The notes: generated by a model not told the origin, from the letters alone. A DNA stretch of 64,000 nucleotides from Paenarthrobacter sp. GOM3 (GCF_018215265.2 NZ_CP136562.1:1240001-1304000), one strand, 5' to 3'. Counted from the stretch's first letter, positions 8,692 to 17,330 are shown. Made by a program: numbers and translations.

Positions 8692-8789
8692 GGTTGAACA
8701 CTATAGGTCATTTTGCACCGCAGTGAGAGGTGGCTCACATGCCAGTCTTGTGGAGGGGAAATCGAAACTACTTTGAAGGGACGTCAAGG
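8692..8789. promoter_or_regulatory. Divergent promoter region, racemase/permease
   Basis: The 98-base gap between the racemase and permease starts. It contains the minus-strand TATAGT box (8700-8705) for the racemase. A small dyad GTGAG (8723-8727) / CTCAC (8734-8738) is a possible PucR operator; nothing in the sequence proves it. Confidence 0.45.
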
Positions 8790-10316
8790 GTGACCGTGCC
8801 TGTGAACACCAAAAACGAAGCGGCGGTGAGCGTGACGAGGCCCAGCCTCGGAGCTCAACTTCTGCGCCGCAAGCCCATCGGCCAGATGGTCGATGAAGCC
8901 GGGAGCAGCGAGGGCGGTACGCCGTTGGTCCGCAGCTTCGGCGTACTCCAGCTGACCATGATCAGTGTTGGTGCCACGCTTGGCACCGGCATCCTGGTGA
9001 TCCTCGGCGAGTCCGTGCCCCTGGCGGGCCCGGCCATCTGGATCTCCTTCGTCATAGCCGGCCTGGCCGCCCTCCTCTCCGCTGTTTCCTACGCCGAAAT
9101 GGCCGGACTCGTCCCGGTGGCCGGATCCAGCTATTCCTATTCCTACGCCACCATGGGCGAAGGAATGGCCTGGATCTGTGGCTGGTGCCTGGTGCTGGAA
9201 TACGCGGTCTCTGTGGCAGCCGTTGCCGTAGGTGCGGGCCAGTACGTCAACGAGACGCTGGCGGCCTTTGGGCAGTTCCTGCCTGACGCCGTCAGCCAGC
9301 CCCCAGGCGACGGGGGCGTAGTCAACCTCCCCGCGTTGATCATCGTGGTTCTTGCCATGTTCCTGCTGGTAAGGGGTGCGCGGGAAAGTGCATGGATCAA
9401 CACCACAATCGTCATGATCAAGGTGGGCATCCTGATCTTCTTCTGCGCCGTGGCCTTCACCGCCTTCAACGCAGGCAACTTCGAGCCCCTCATGCCCATG
9501 GGCGCGGCCGGCGTATCGGCCGCAGCGTCCAGCGTCTTCTTCTCCTACATCGGCTTCGATGCCGCCTCCACCGCCGGCGAGGAAGCCAAGAACCCCAAGC
9601 GTGACCTGCCCCGCGCCATCATGCTCTCCATGGTGATCGTCACCAGCATCTACGTCCTGGTTGCCGTTGCCGCCATTGGTGCCCGCCCGTGGGGCTGGTT
9701 CGATGGCACCGAAGCCGCTCTGGTTCAGATCCTCCACGAGATCACTGGCCAGCCGTGGACCGCACTGGTCTTCTCCATCGGTGCCGTGCTCGCGATTGCC
9801 AGCATCGTACTGACCGTCCTCTACGGGCAGACACGCATCATGCTGTCCATGTCCCGCGATGGCATGGTCCCCAAGGTCTTTGGCCGCGTCTCCCGCCGAA
9901 CCGGCACCCCGGTGGCCGGAACCCTGATCATCGGGACCGCCGTCGCCCTCACCGCTGGCTTGGTCCCGCTCGGTGCGTTGGCGGACGCCACCAGCATCGG
10001 TACGCTCTTCGCCTTCGCACTGGTCAACGTCGCCGTCATCTACCTGCGGCGCAACCGCCCCGACCTTGAGCGAAGCTTCCGGGTTCCGCTGTACCCGATC
10101 ACACCCATACTGGGAACCCTGATGTGCGCGTACCTGATGCTCAACCTCGGTGCCGACACGTGGATTACGTTCGGCGTATGGATGCTTGTGGGCATCGCCA
10201 TCTACTTCGGCTATGGACGCCGGAACTCCAAGGTAGCCGCGCTCAGCGAGCAGGACTACCGTGAAATGACCACCAGGGCCATGAGCCCGGAACCTGTGAA
10301 AGCAGACAATCCATGA
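8790..10316 (+). CDS. APC-superfamily amino acid permease, probably cationic amino acids
   Basis: About 508 residues with twelve predicted membrane helices. Helix 1 carries the substrate-binding GATLGTGILV, and SYAEMAGLVPVAGSSYSYSY is typical of helix 3 in the CAT/APC families. FSYIGFDAASTAGEEAKNPK is a hallmark of cationic amino acid transporters. It overlaps the DavB-like gene by four bases (ATGA at 10313), which makes lysine import the best guess. I choose GTG 8790 because GAAGGGA ends eight bases before it; in-frame GTG 8730 and ATG 8739 would add about 20 residues with no ribosome site as good. Expression is probably controlled by the divergent PucR protein. Confidence 0.85.
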   Translation: MTVPVNTKNEAAVSVTRPSLGAQLLRRKPIGQMVDEAGSSEGGTPLVRSFGVLQLTMISVGATLGTGILVILGESVPLAGPAIWISFVIAGLAALLSAVSYAEMAGLVPVAGSSYSYSYATMGEGMAWICGWCLVLEYAVSVAAVAVGAGQYVNETLAAFGQFLPDAVSQPPGDGGVVNLPALIIVVLAMFLLVRGARESAWINTTIVMIKVGILIFFCAVAFTAFNAGNFEPLMPMGAAGVSAAASSVFFSYIGFDAASTAGEEAKNPKRDLPRAIMLSMVIVTSIYVLVAVAAIGARPWGWFDGTEAALVQILHEITGQPWTALVFSIGAVLAIASIVLTVLYGQTRIMLSMSRDGMVPKVFGRVSRRTGTPVAGTLIIGTAVALTAGLVPLGALADATSIGTLFAFALVNVAVIYLRRNRPDLERSFRVPLYPITPILGTLMCAYLMLNLGADTWITFGVWMLVGIAIYFGYGRRNSKVAALSEQDYREMTTRAMSPEPVKADNP

Positions 10317-12016
10317 CCATCGCCACCGAACTCCCCGTCGCTGACGCTTCTGCTGCCGAAGCGGACAATAAAGCACCCATCACGATGCTGAACCCGGACT
10401 TCCCCTTCAGCTATGACCACTATCTGGCTCACCCTGACGGGCTGGGTTCCGTTCCCGAAGAGCTGTACGGCACCGAAGTGGCCATCATCGGTGCCGGCCT
10501 GTCCGGGCTGGTCACCGCCTACGAGCTGATGAAGCTCGGCCTCAAGCCGGTTATCTACGAGGCCGACCAAATCGGTGGGCGCCTCCGCACAGCCAGCTTC
10601 CCGTCCGCCCCCGGCGTCGTGGCCGACCTTGGTGGCATGCGCTTCCCTGTCTCGGGTAAGGCGTTCTACCACTATGTGGACTTGCTCGGCCTGGACACCA
10701 ACGAATTCCCCAACCCCATGGCCCCGGCCACGTCCAGCACCGTCATTGAGCTCGCTGGCAAGAAGCACTACGCGACCACCGCTGATGAGCTGCCGGAGTT
10801 CTTCAGCGAAGTGGCCGACGCATGGAAAGCCGCAGTGAACGACGGCGCAGCCTTCGCCGAAATGCAGGAGGCCATCAAGGCCCGCGACACCCAGCGGATC
10901 AAGGAGCTGTGGAACGCACTCCTGCCGGAACTGGACGAGCAAACCTTCTACGGCTTCATCGCTGCCAGCAAGTCCTTCAAGGAAGCCGGCTTCGCGCATC
11001 GTGAAGCGTTCGGCCAGGTGGGCTTCGGTACGGGCGGTTGGGACACCGACTTCCCCAACTCCATCCTTGAAATCCTTCGGGTCGTTTACACCGACGCCGA
11101 CGATCAGCACCGCTCCATTGCGGGAGGAGCGCAAAGGCTCCCCGAGGCACTTTGGAACCACGCGCCGTCGGGCATTAAGCACTGGCCGGAAGGAACCTCG
11201 CTTTCGTCCCTGCACTCAGGATCCCCGCGCGGAGCCGTGGACAATATCCGCCGCGCAGAAAACGGCGACCTCCTGGTCCGCGAGAACTGGGGACGCGAAG
11301 CGACCTATCAGGCCGTGGTGAGCACCTGCCAGTCGTGGCTGTTGTCGACGCGCATCCACACCGAAGAAGCGCTGTTCCCGGCCGAGCTGTGGACGGCGAT
11401 CGAGCGCTCGCACTACATGCAGTCGTCCAAGACGTTCGTGATGGTGGACAGGCCGTTCTGGAAGGACATCGACCCAGAGACCGGGCGCGAAGTTTTGTCC
11501 ATGACGCTCACCGACCGCCTCAACCGGGCTACATACCTGCTCGACGACGGCCCGGACAAGCCCGCTGTCATCCTCCTGTCCTACACCTGGAACGACGACG
11601 CATTGAAGTGGCTGGCCCTGACCGCAGAGGAGCGCGTCAAGCTGATGCTTCACTCGCTGGAGCAGATCTACCCCGGTGTGGACATCGCAAGCCACATCGT
11701 TGGGCAGCCCATCACGGTGTCCTGGGAAGCGGACCCCAACTTCATGGGCGCTTTCAAGGCCAACCTGCCTGGGCACTACCGCTACCAGCAGCGGCTCTTC
11801 ACGCACTTCAAGCAGGACCAGCTGCCTGAGCACCAGCGCGGCATCTTCCTGGCCGGCGACGACGTGTCCTTCACCGCTGGCTGGGCCGAGGGCGCTGTCA
11901 CTACGGGCCTGAACGCCGTGTGGGGCGTGGTGAACCACCTCGGTGGCTCATCCGTTGCCGGCAACCCGGGTCCGGGCGACCTGCTGGACGAGCTCGGCCC
12001 GATTTCCCTGGACTAG
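10313..12016 (+). CDS. DavB-like lysine 2-monooxygenase (flavin amine oxidase family)
   Basis: A 567-residue FAD enzyme. The dinucleotide site GAGLSGLV begins at residue 60, followed by the ribose-binding E83 and GGRLR. The blocks HPDGLGSVPEE, YELMKLGLKPVIYEA, GGMRFPVSGKAFYHYVD, GQVGFGTGGWDTDFPNS, MQSSKTFVMVDRPFWKD and the C-terminal GIFLAGDDVS match, from memory, lysine 2-monooxygenase DavB of Pseudomonas more closely than tryptophan (IaaM) or phenylalanine monooxygenases of the same family. The reaction would be L-lysine plus O2 to 5-aminovaleramide plus CO2; the amidase at 64-915 would take the next step. It is translationally coupled to the permease. Substrate inferred; family near certain. 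Confidence 0.82.
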   Translation: MTIATELPVADASAAEADNKAPITMLNPDFPFSYDHYLAHPDGLGSVPEELYGTEVAIIGAGLSGLVTAYELMKLGLKPVIYEADQIGGRLRTASFPSAPGVVADLGGMRFPVSGKAFYHYVDLLGLDTNEFPNPMAPATSSTVIELAGKKHYATTADELPEFFSEVADAWKAAVNDGAAFAEMQEAIKARDTQRIKELWNALLPELDEQTFYGFIAASKSFKEAGFAHREAFGQVGFGTGGWDTDFPNSILEILRVVYTDADDQHRSIAGGAQRLPEALWNHAPSGIKHWPEGTSLSSLHSGSPRGAVDNIRRAENGDLLVRENWGREATYQAVVSTCQSWLLSTRIHTEEALFPAELWTAIERSHYMQSSKTFVMVDRPFWKDIDPETGREVLSMTLTDRLNRATYLLDDGPDKPAVILLSYTWNDDALKWLALTAEERVKLMLHSLEQIYPGVDIASHIVGQPITVSWEADPNFMGAFKANLPGHYRYQQRLFTHFKQDQLPEHQRGIFLAGDDVSFTAGWAEGAVTTGLNAVWGVVNHLGGSSVAGNPGPGDLLDELGPISLD

Positions 12017-12021
12017 GTTCC

Positions 12022-12082
12022 GTTGCGAGGCCCGCTCTGCACCCTAAAACCTCACGATAGGGTGCTGAGCGGGCCTCGCATT
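12022..12082. repeat. Long palindrome after davB, shared-arm repeat copy 1
   Basis: Outer arms TGCGAGGCCCGCTC (12024-12037) and GAGCGGGCCTCGCA (12067-12080) pair perfectly, and inner arms GCACCCTA/TAGGGTGC extend the stem. It lies between the convergent davB-like and carbonic anhydrase genes and may terminate both. The outer arms recur at 60175-60235 with a different loop, so it is a repeat as well as a hairpin. Confidence 0.75.
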
Positions 12083-12088
12083 GGTCAT

Positions 12089-12607
12089 TTAAGCGTGCAT
12101 TTCCCGGTGAGCGGCCGCGAGTTCCTTGTAGTGGGCTGCGTTGTGCTTGACGCCCTCAAACTCGTCGTCCGTGAGTTCCCGCCGGACCTTCGCCGGGACA
12201 CCTGCAACAAGTGAGCGTGGGGGAATGACAGTGCCTTCCAGCACCACGGCACCGGCAGCAATGAGGGAGCCCGTGCCAATCACGGCGCCGTTAAGGATCG
12301 TGGCGCTCATGCCGATCAGGCAGTCGTCCTCCACAGTGCAGCCATGGACCACAGCGCTGTGCCCAACCGAGACGCGCTCGCCCACGGTGCAAGGGAAACC
12401 CGGGTCGGCGTGCAGGACTACGTTGTCCTGCAGGTTCGAACCCGCGCCAACCTTGATGGCGGCCGTATCGGCGCGGACGGAAACGCCGTAGAAGGCACTG
12501 GAGTCCTGGGCCAGCGTGGCCTTGCCAATGATGGACGCGGTGGGCGCCACGAAAGCAGATTCATGGATGTCCGGGGTGTCCCCGGCGAAAGTGTAAGAGG
12601 GAGCCAT
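12089..12607 (-). CDS. Gamma-class carbonic anhydrase family protein
   Basis: A 172-residue left-handed beta-helix protein built of hexapeptide repeats. The three metal-binding histidines are present: H66 (NVVLHAD), H83 (VGHSAVV) and H88 (VVHGC). The protein matches the YrdA/PaaY-type of short gamma carbonic anhydrases, trimeric and cytoplasmic. These bind zinc or iron, but carbonic anhydrase activity varies between members. A minus-strand TAAGCT box six bases before the ATG suggests a leaderless transcript. It is separated from purU by 30 bases; each gene seems to have its own promoter. Confidence 0.85.
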   Translation of the reverse strand: MAPSYTFAGDTPDIHESAFVAPTASIIGKATLAQDSSAFYGVSVRADTAAIKVGAGSNLQDNVVLHADPGFPCTVGERVSVGHSAVVHGCTVEDDCLIGMSATILNGAVIGTGSLIAAGAVVLEGTVIPPRSLVAGVPAKVRRELTDDEFEGVKHNAAHYKELAAAHREMHA

Positions 12608-12613
12608 GCGCCC

Positions 12614-12619
12614 AGCTTA
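12614..12619 (-). promoter_or_regulatory. Leaderless -10 box, carbonic anhydrase gene
   Basis: TAAGCT on the minus strand, six bases before the ATG at 12607. No ribosome site fits between. Confidence 0.5.
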
Positions 12620-12637
12620 GTTGGGCGCGCCGGGGCC

Positions 12638-13489
12638 TTAGTTGAACACCACGGTCCGGGTGCCGTCCAGGAGCACCCGGTGTTCAGCATGCCACTGCAC
12701 GGCCTGGGCCAAGGTACGGCCTTCAACGTCGCGGCCCATTTGTACGAACTGTGCAGCCGTACGGGCGTGGTCCACGCGGATGACTTCCTGCTCGATGATC
12801 GGACCCTCGTCGAGGTCGGCGGTCACATAGTGTGCCGTGGCGCCAATGATCTTCACGCCGCGTGCGTGGGCCTGGTGGTACGGCTTGGCACCCTTGAACG
12901 AGGGGAGGAACGAGTGGTGGATGTTGATGGCCTTGCCGTTCAACTCCGTGCACAGATCATTGGAGAGGACCTGCATGTACCGGGCCAGGACGGTCAGTTC
13001 GACGTCGTGCTCGGCGATCAGCTTCAGCAGTGCGGCCTCGGCCTGTGGCTTGGTGTCCGGTGTTACGGGGATGTGGTGGAACGGGATGCCGTAGAACTCG
13101 GCCAGCGACTCCAGGTCGCGGTGGTTCGACACGATGGCCGGAACCTCGATGGGCAGGGTGCCGGTGCGCTGCTGGAACAACAGGTCGTTGAGGCAGTGCG
13201 CGTCCTTGGAGCACAGGATGATGGTGCGGACCTTCTCAGCGACGGGGTTGATCTGCCAGGTCATGCCGAACGATTCGGCCACGGGCCGCAGTGCGGCGGT
13301 CAGGTCCGCCTGGGTGCTCGACGTCGTTGCCTCCACCCGCATGAAGAAGTTGCCGGTGCTGGGGCTTCCGTACTGCTGGGAGTCGGCAATGTTGCAGCCG
13401 GCCTCGAGCAAGGCTCCGGCTACCGCATGGACGATGCCGGGACGGTCGGGGCAGGACAGGGTTACAACGAAAGCGGCGGAGTCAGTCAC
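12638..13489 (-). CDS. purU: Formyltetrahydrofolate deformylase
   Basis: A 283-residue enzyme that hydrolyses 10-formyltetrahydrofolate to formate and tetrahydrofolate, balancing one-carbon pools. Residues about 5-50 form an ACT domain (VVTLSCPDRPGIVHAVAGAL). The C-terminal formyltransferase-like domain carries the active-site INIHHSFLPSFKGAKPYHQA and the later ADLDEGPII with the catalytic Asp. The GTG start at 13489 fits the family length; extending upstream would run into the riboswitch region. A TAGGCT box seven bases before the GTG suggests a leaderless transcript. It is divergent from glyA-folD, with the ZTP riboswitch (for the other strand) between. Confidence 0.92.
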   Translation of the reverse strand: MTDSAAFVVTLSCPDRPGIVHAVAGALLEAGCNIADSQQYGSPSTGNFFMRVEATTSSTQADLTAALRPVAESFGMTWQINPVAEKVRTIILCSKDAHCLNDLLFQQRTGTLPIEVPAIVSNHRDLESLAEFYGIPFHHIPVTPDTKPQAEAALLKLIAEHDVELTVLARYMQVLSNDLCTELNGKAINIHHSFLPSFKGAKPYHQAHARGVKIIGATAHYVTADLDEGPIIEQEVIRVDHARTAAQFVQMGRDVEGRTLAQAVQWHAEHRVLLDGTRTVVFN

Positions 13490-13496
13490 GCGGATA

Positions 13497-13502
13497 AGCC
13501 TA
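13497..13502 (-). promoter_or_regulatory. Leaderless -10 box, purU
   Basis: TAGGCT on the minus strand ends seven bases before the purU GTG (13489), supporting that start. Confidence 0.5.
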
Positions 13503-13527
13503 CCCGTGCTGCCTTGTTGTACTGTTA

Positions 13528-13610
13528 ATGGGTCGCAACTGGCGTTGGGTGGACTACCACCAGGGAGCGGCAATCACGAAGACCACGGATCGTACGCCTG
13601 GGCCGAGGGT
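13528..13610 (+). ncRNA. ZTP (pfl motif) riboswitch upstream of glyA
   Basis: The conserved pfl architecture is visible: GGGTCGCAACTGGCG (from 13530), a stem with GGTGGACTACCACC, then CAGGGAGCGGC, a variable linker, and the second conserved block CGTACGCCTGGGCC (13591-13604). Known ZTP riboswitches bind ZTP/ZMP, the signal of 10-formyl-folate shortage, and turn on folate and purine genes. Here it precedes glyA and folD, classic targets. The 110 bases between aptamer and glyA would hold the expression platform, where I see no strong terminator, so control may be at translation. Confidence 0.88.
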
Positions 13611-13726
13611 CATGTCTTACCGCTGCACGCACGTGACCGATCCCTCCTGTCATCAAGGGGACGCGGGAATGCTGCTGCCGGTAGCCTGACCTGTAGCACC
13701 ACCCGTTGCCTAGCCAGGAGATCTCC

Positions 13727-15022
13727 GTGACTACCTCAACCACTTCCGCGTCTGTCAGCAACCAGTCGCTTGCCGATCTCGATCCCGAGATCGCAGCAGT
13801 CCTCAACCAGGAACTTGGCCGCCAGCGTGGCACCCTGGAAATGATTGCGTCCGAAAACTTCGCTCCCCGCGCTGTCATGGAAGCCCAGGGCTCCGTCCTG
13901 ACCAACAAGTACGCCGAGGGTTACCCGGGCCGCCGCTACTACGGTGGCTGTGAATACGTCGACGTCGCCGAGCAGCTCGCCATCGACCGCGTCAAGGAAC
14001 TGTTCGGCGCCGAGTACGCCAACGTCCAGCCGCACTCCGGTGCCCAAGCCAACGCTGCAGCGCTCTCCGCCATGATCACCCCGGGCGACAAGATCCTGGG
14101 CCTGTCCCTGGCTCACGGTGGACACCTGACCCACGGCATGAAGCTGAACTTCTCCGGCAAGCTCTACAACGTAGCTGCTTACCAGGTTGAAGAAGACAAC
14201 TTCCGCATCGACATGGACAAGCTCCGCGAGCAGGCCATCGCCGAGAAGCCTCAGGTCATCATTGCCGGTTGGTCCGCCTACCCGCGCCATCTCGACTTCG
14301 CTGCGTTCCGCTCCATCGCCGACGAGGTCGGCGCACTCCTTTGGACGGACATGGCACACTTCGCCGGCCTCGTTGCAGCAGGCCTGCACCCGAGCCCCGT
14401 CCCGTACTCCGACGTCGTCACCTCCACGGTCCACAAGACCCTCGCGGGTCCGCGTTCCGGTGTGATCCTTGGCAAGCAGGAGTGGGCCAAGAAGCTCAAC
14501 TCCAGCGTCTTCCCGGGCCAGCAGGGTGGGCCGCTCATGCACGTCATCGCCGCCAAGGCCGTTGCCTTCAAGATCGCCGGCAGCGAAGAGTTCAAGGAGC
14601 GCCAGGAGCGCGTTCTCGAGGGTGCCAAGATCATCGCTGACCGCCTGAACCAGTCCGACGTTGCCGAAGCCGGCGTCTCGGTCCTCACCGGCGGAACCGA
14701 CGTTCACTTGGTCCTGGTCGACCTGCGCAACTCACAGCTGGACGGGCAGCAGGCCGAAGACCTCCTGCACTCCGTGGGCATCACCGTGAACCGCAACGCC
14801 GTTCCGTTCGACCCCCGCCCGCCGATGGTCACCTCCGGCCTCCGCATCGGTACGCCTGCCCTGGCTACCCGCGGTTTCGGTGCCACCGAGTTCACCGAGG
14901 TTGCCGAGATCATCGCCACCGCACTGAAGGCCGGCTCCGCCGCCGACGTCGAAAGCCTCCAGGCCCGCGTCGACAAGCTCGCCGCTGACTTCCCGCTGTA
15001 CCCGCAGCACGAGCAGTGGTAA
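13727..15022 (+). CDS. glyA: Serine hydroxymethyltransferase
   Basis: A 431-residue PLP enzyme converting serine and tetrahydrofolate to glycine and 5,10-methylene-tetrahydrofolate. The PLP lysine is K237 in [13 protein letters not shown]; the substrate-binding [19 protein letters not shown] and PHSGAQAN blocks are all present. AGGAG six bases before it fixes the GTG start at 13727, rather than the TTG at 13706 which precedes the ribosome site. It lies downstream of the ZTP riboswitch and upstream of folD, which uses its product. Confidence 0.97.
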   Translation: MTTSTTSASVSNQSLADLDPEIAAVLNQELGRQRGTLEMIASENFAPRAVMEAQGSVLTNKYAEGYPGRRYYGGCEYVDVAEQLAIDRVKELFGAEYANVQPHSGAQANAAALSAMITPGDKILGLSLAHGGHLTHGMKLNFSGKLYNVAAYQVEEDNFRIDMDKLREQAIAEKPQVIIAGWSAYPRHLDFAAFRSIADEVGALLWTDMAHFAGLVAAGLHPSPVPYSDVVTSTVHKTLAGPRSGVILGKQEWAKKLNSSVFPGQQGGPLMHVIAAKAVAFKIAGSEEFKERQERVLEGAKIIADRLNQSDVAEAGVSVLTGGTDVHLVLVDLRNSQLDGQQAEDLLHSVGITVNRNAVPFDPRPPMVTSGLRIGTPALATRGFGATEFTEVAEIIATALKAGSAADVESLQARVDKLAADFPLYPQHEQW

Positions 15023-15070
15023 CCAGCCCTTTTACGGCTGAACACGCATTACCCGGGCATTGAACCGGAG

Positions 15071-15113
15071 CCGACGGGATCCGCCGCCACATCTTCGGCG
15101 GTGGGTCCCGTTG
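15071..15113 (+). terminator. Strong hairpin between glyA and folD
   Basis: Arms CGACGGGATCCGCCGCC and GGCGGTGGGTCCCGTTG pair across a short ACATCTTC loop, with G-T wobbles. There is no T-tract, so it may attenuate read-through from glyA into folD or stabilise the upstream mRNA rather than end it outright. Confidence 0.5.
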
Positions 15114-15158
15114 GCATGAGCCTCCAAAACAGGTCACCCACCAGAAAGAGCAGATGGA

Positions 15159-16052
15159 ATGACACAGTCCACCGCACAGATCCTTGACGGCAAGGCCACC
15201 GCCGCAGCCATCAAGGCAGAACTGACCACTCGCGTTTCCGTCCTCGCTGCCAAGGGCATCGTCCCTGGCCTGGGCACCATCCTGGTGGGTTCGGACCCCG
15301 GCAGCACCTGGTACGTCGGCGGCAAGCACAAGGACTGCGCCGAGGTTGGTATCCAGTCCATCCGCCGCGACCTCCCCGAGGACATCTCCCAGGAAGACCT
15401 CCTGAAGGTAGTTCAGGAGCTCAACGACAACCCGGAATGCACCGGCTACATCGTGCAGCTTCCGCTGCCCAAGCACATCGACCAGGACGTCATCCTCGAA
15501 GCCATGGATCCCGACAAGGACGCCGATGGCCTGCACCCCATGAACCTCGGCCGCCTGGTGGCCAACGTCAACGGCGAAATGAAGTCCCCGCTGCCCTGCA
15601 CGCCCAAGGGCTGTGTTGAGCTGCTTCGCCGCCACAACATCGAACTCAAGGGCAAGCGCGTCCTGGTGGTCGGCCGCGGCGTCACCATCGGCCGTCCCAT
15701 CGGCTTGCTCCTGACCCGCAAGGAAGTCAACGCAACCGTCATCCTCGCCCACACCGGAACGGTGGACCTGCCCGCGGAACTCAAGCAGGCCGACGTCGTG
15801 ATCGCCGCTGCCGGCGTCCCGCACATGATCAAGGCTGAAGACCTCAAGCCCGGCGCCATAGTGCTCGACGTCGGCGTCAGCCGCGTGGACGACGGCAACG
15901 GTAAGGCTGTTGTCACCGGAGACGTGGACCCGGCAGCTGCCGACGTCGCCGCCTGGCTGTCCCCGAACCCGGGCGGCGTGGGCCCGATGACCCGCGCAAT
16001 GCTCCTCGCCAACGTGGTGGAGAGCGCCGAACGCCAAGCCGGCATCGCCTAG
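15159..16052 (+). CDS. folD: Methylene-THF dehydrogenase/methenyl-THF cyclohydrolase
   Basis: A 297-residue bifunctional enzyme interconverting 5,10-methylene- and 10-formyl-tetrahydrofolate with NADP. The catalytic YxxxK is Y52-V-G-G-K56, the PLPKHIDQ block is the folate site and [13 protein letters not shown] is the nucleotide-binding loop. Length is normal for the family. It follows glyA by 136 bases with a hairpin between, and likely shares the riboswitch-controlled transcript at least partly. Confidence 0.97.
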   Translation: MTQSTAQILDGKATAAAIKAELTTRVSVLAAKGIVPGLGTILVGSDPGSTWYVGGKHKDCAEVGIQSIRRDLPEDISQEDLLKVVQELNDNPECTGYIVQLPLPKHIDQDVILEAMDPDKDADGLHPMNLGRLVANVNGEMKSPLPCTPKGCVELLRRHNIELKGKRVLVVGRGVTIGRPIGLLLTRKEVNATVILAHTGTVDLPAELKQADVVIAAAGVPHMIKAEDLKPGAIVLDVGVSRVDDGNGKAVVTGDVDPAAADVAAWLSPNPGGVGPMTRAMLLANVVESAERQAGIA

Positions 16053-16067
16053 GTTCCCGCGAACACA

Positions 16068-16103
16068 GCAGGGCGCCTACTCCCCACGGAGTAGGCGCCC
16101 TGC
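16068..16103 (+). terminator. Terminator after folD
   Basis: A near-perfect stem with arms GCAGGGCGCCTACTCC and GGAGTAGGCGCCCTGC around CCAC. It closes the glyA-folD unit before the histidine kinase gene. Confidence 0.8.
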
Positions 16104-16139
16104 TCCGTTAACCCGACGACGCCACACAACAACCACGGC

Positions 16140-16145
16140 TAGGCT
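16140..16145 (+). promoter_or_regulatory. Leaderless -10 box, histidine kinase gene
   Basis: TAGGCT ends six bases before the ATG at 16152; no Shine-Dalgarno sequence is present. Confidence 0.5.
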
Positions 16146-16151
16146 CTGTGT

Positions 16152-17330
16152 ATGCAGCCCCGTTCCCCTGAGCCCGCGTGGAGTCCGGGGCCACAGCACA
16201 TCGCAGGCCCCCGCCGTTTCGCGGGCCCGCCCACAAGTTTCATCGTCATCACGGTGGCTGTGATCCAGGTGGTGGGGACGCTGTTCTCTGCAGGCCACCA
16301 GGATGCGCCGCGGCCTTTGGATGCGCTGGCGATCCTGCTGCTCCTCGCCGGTCCGGCCGGGTTGTCGTACCGGAAGCGGGAGCCGCAAGTGATGCTCCCG
16401 GTCGCGCTCGTCGCTACCGGAGCCTACTTGGCGTTCGGCTACGCCTGGGGGCCCATCGTCCTGTCCTTGGCGCTGGCAATCGTGCTCACGGCGGCTGCAG
16501 GGCTGCGTTGGCAAGCGTGGGCGGGCGCCGGTATCGCGGCTGCGGCGGTCGTCGTCGGGGCAGCAATGACCGGCGACGAAAACTGGCCGGTGCGTGCGTC
16601 TGCGGGCGTCGCCTGGGCCGCGATCCTGGTGCTTGTGGGGCAAGGCTTCCGACGGCGGAGCGAACGGTTCGCCGAATACCGACGGCGCCGCGAGGAAGCA
16701 CAGAAGGCGGAACGCGACGAGTACAGGCTCACCTTGGCCCGCGACATCCACGATGTCGTGGCCCATTCCCTTTCCATGATCAACGTCCAAGCGTCCGTGG
16801 CCTTGCATGTTGGTGCCGATGATCCGGAGAAGCTTAGGCCCGCCCTGGAAGCCATCAAGGCCGCCAGCAAGGAGTCATTGACCGAGGTCCGCCAGCTCCT
16901 GGGTGTGCTGCGCGAGGACGTTCCGCTGGCCCCTGCCGCGCGGCCCACGCTGGCCCGTATCCCCGAGCTGCTGCGGAACGCGGAGGTCGGTGGTCTCCGG
17001 GTGACGCTGGAGGACAACGCCGACCATCAACGTGTCGGCCCCGCCCAGCAGGAAGCCATCTACCGGATCATCCAGGAAGCCCTCACCAACGTCGGCAGGC
17101 ACTCAGGCGCCCGATCCGCCGTCGTACGCATTACCCAAACCGGCGGGGCGCTGGCGGTGACCATTGACGACGACGGCGCGGGCATGGGCGCCGCGCTCCC
17201 CGGCAACGGCCTCACGGGGATGCGTGAGAGGGCTGTCGCCTTGGGCGGGGCACTCACCCTTCACAGCCTGGAACCGGGCTTACGCGTCGAAGCCACCTTG
17301 CCGATCCACCAAGAAGGAACCCGCCCATGA
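16152..17330 (+). CDS. Sensor histidine kinase, NarL/DesK-type (HisKA_3)
   Basis: A 392-residue membrane kinase. Residues about 30-165 form four to five membrane segments with little outside domain, so it probably senses something in the membrane. A coiled linker leads to the H-box ARDIHDVVAHSLSMI with the phosphoacceptor H200. The HATPase domain shows IIQEALTNVGRHS (N-box), DDDGAGM (G1) and GNGLTGMRERA (G2). It overlaps the response regulator by four bases (ATGA), so they form a cognate pair. The SHOCT protein and ABC exporter downstream are plausible but unproven targets. Confidence 0.92.
   Translation: MQPRSPEPAWSPGPQHIAGPRRFAGPPTSFIVITVAVIQVVGTLFSAGHQDAPRPLDALAILLLLAGPAGLSYRKREPQVMLPVALVATGAYLAFGYAWGPIVLSLALAIVLTAAAGLRWQAWAGAGIAAAAVVVGAAMTGDENWPVRASAGVAWAAILVLVGQGFRRRSERFAEYRRRREEAQKAERDEYRLTLARDIHDVVAHSLSMINVQASVALHVGADDPEKLRPALEAIKAASKESLTEVRQLLGVLREDVPLAPAARPTLARIPELLRNAEVGGLRVTLEDNADHQRVGPAQQEAIYRIIQEALTNVGRHSGARSAVVRITQTGGALAVTIDDDGAGMGAALPGNGLTGMRERAVALGGALTLHSLEPGLRVEATLPIHQEGTRP

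Noticed and set aside
8784..10376. Long open frame on the minus strand opposite the permease gene
   Set aside because: It mirrors the codon positions of a high-GC gene; the permease on the plus strand has clear family motifs, and the antisense product has none.
10313..12016. Tryptophan 2-monooxygenase (IaaM) and the 64-915 amidase as an auxin pathway
   Set aside because: The flavoenzyme blocks fit DavB better, and indole-acetamide hydrolases (IaaH) belong to the amidase-signature family, not the nitrilase fold seen at 64-915.
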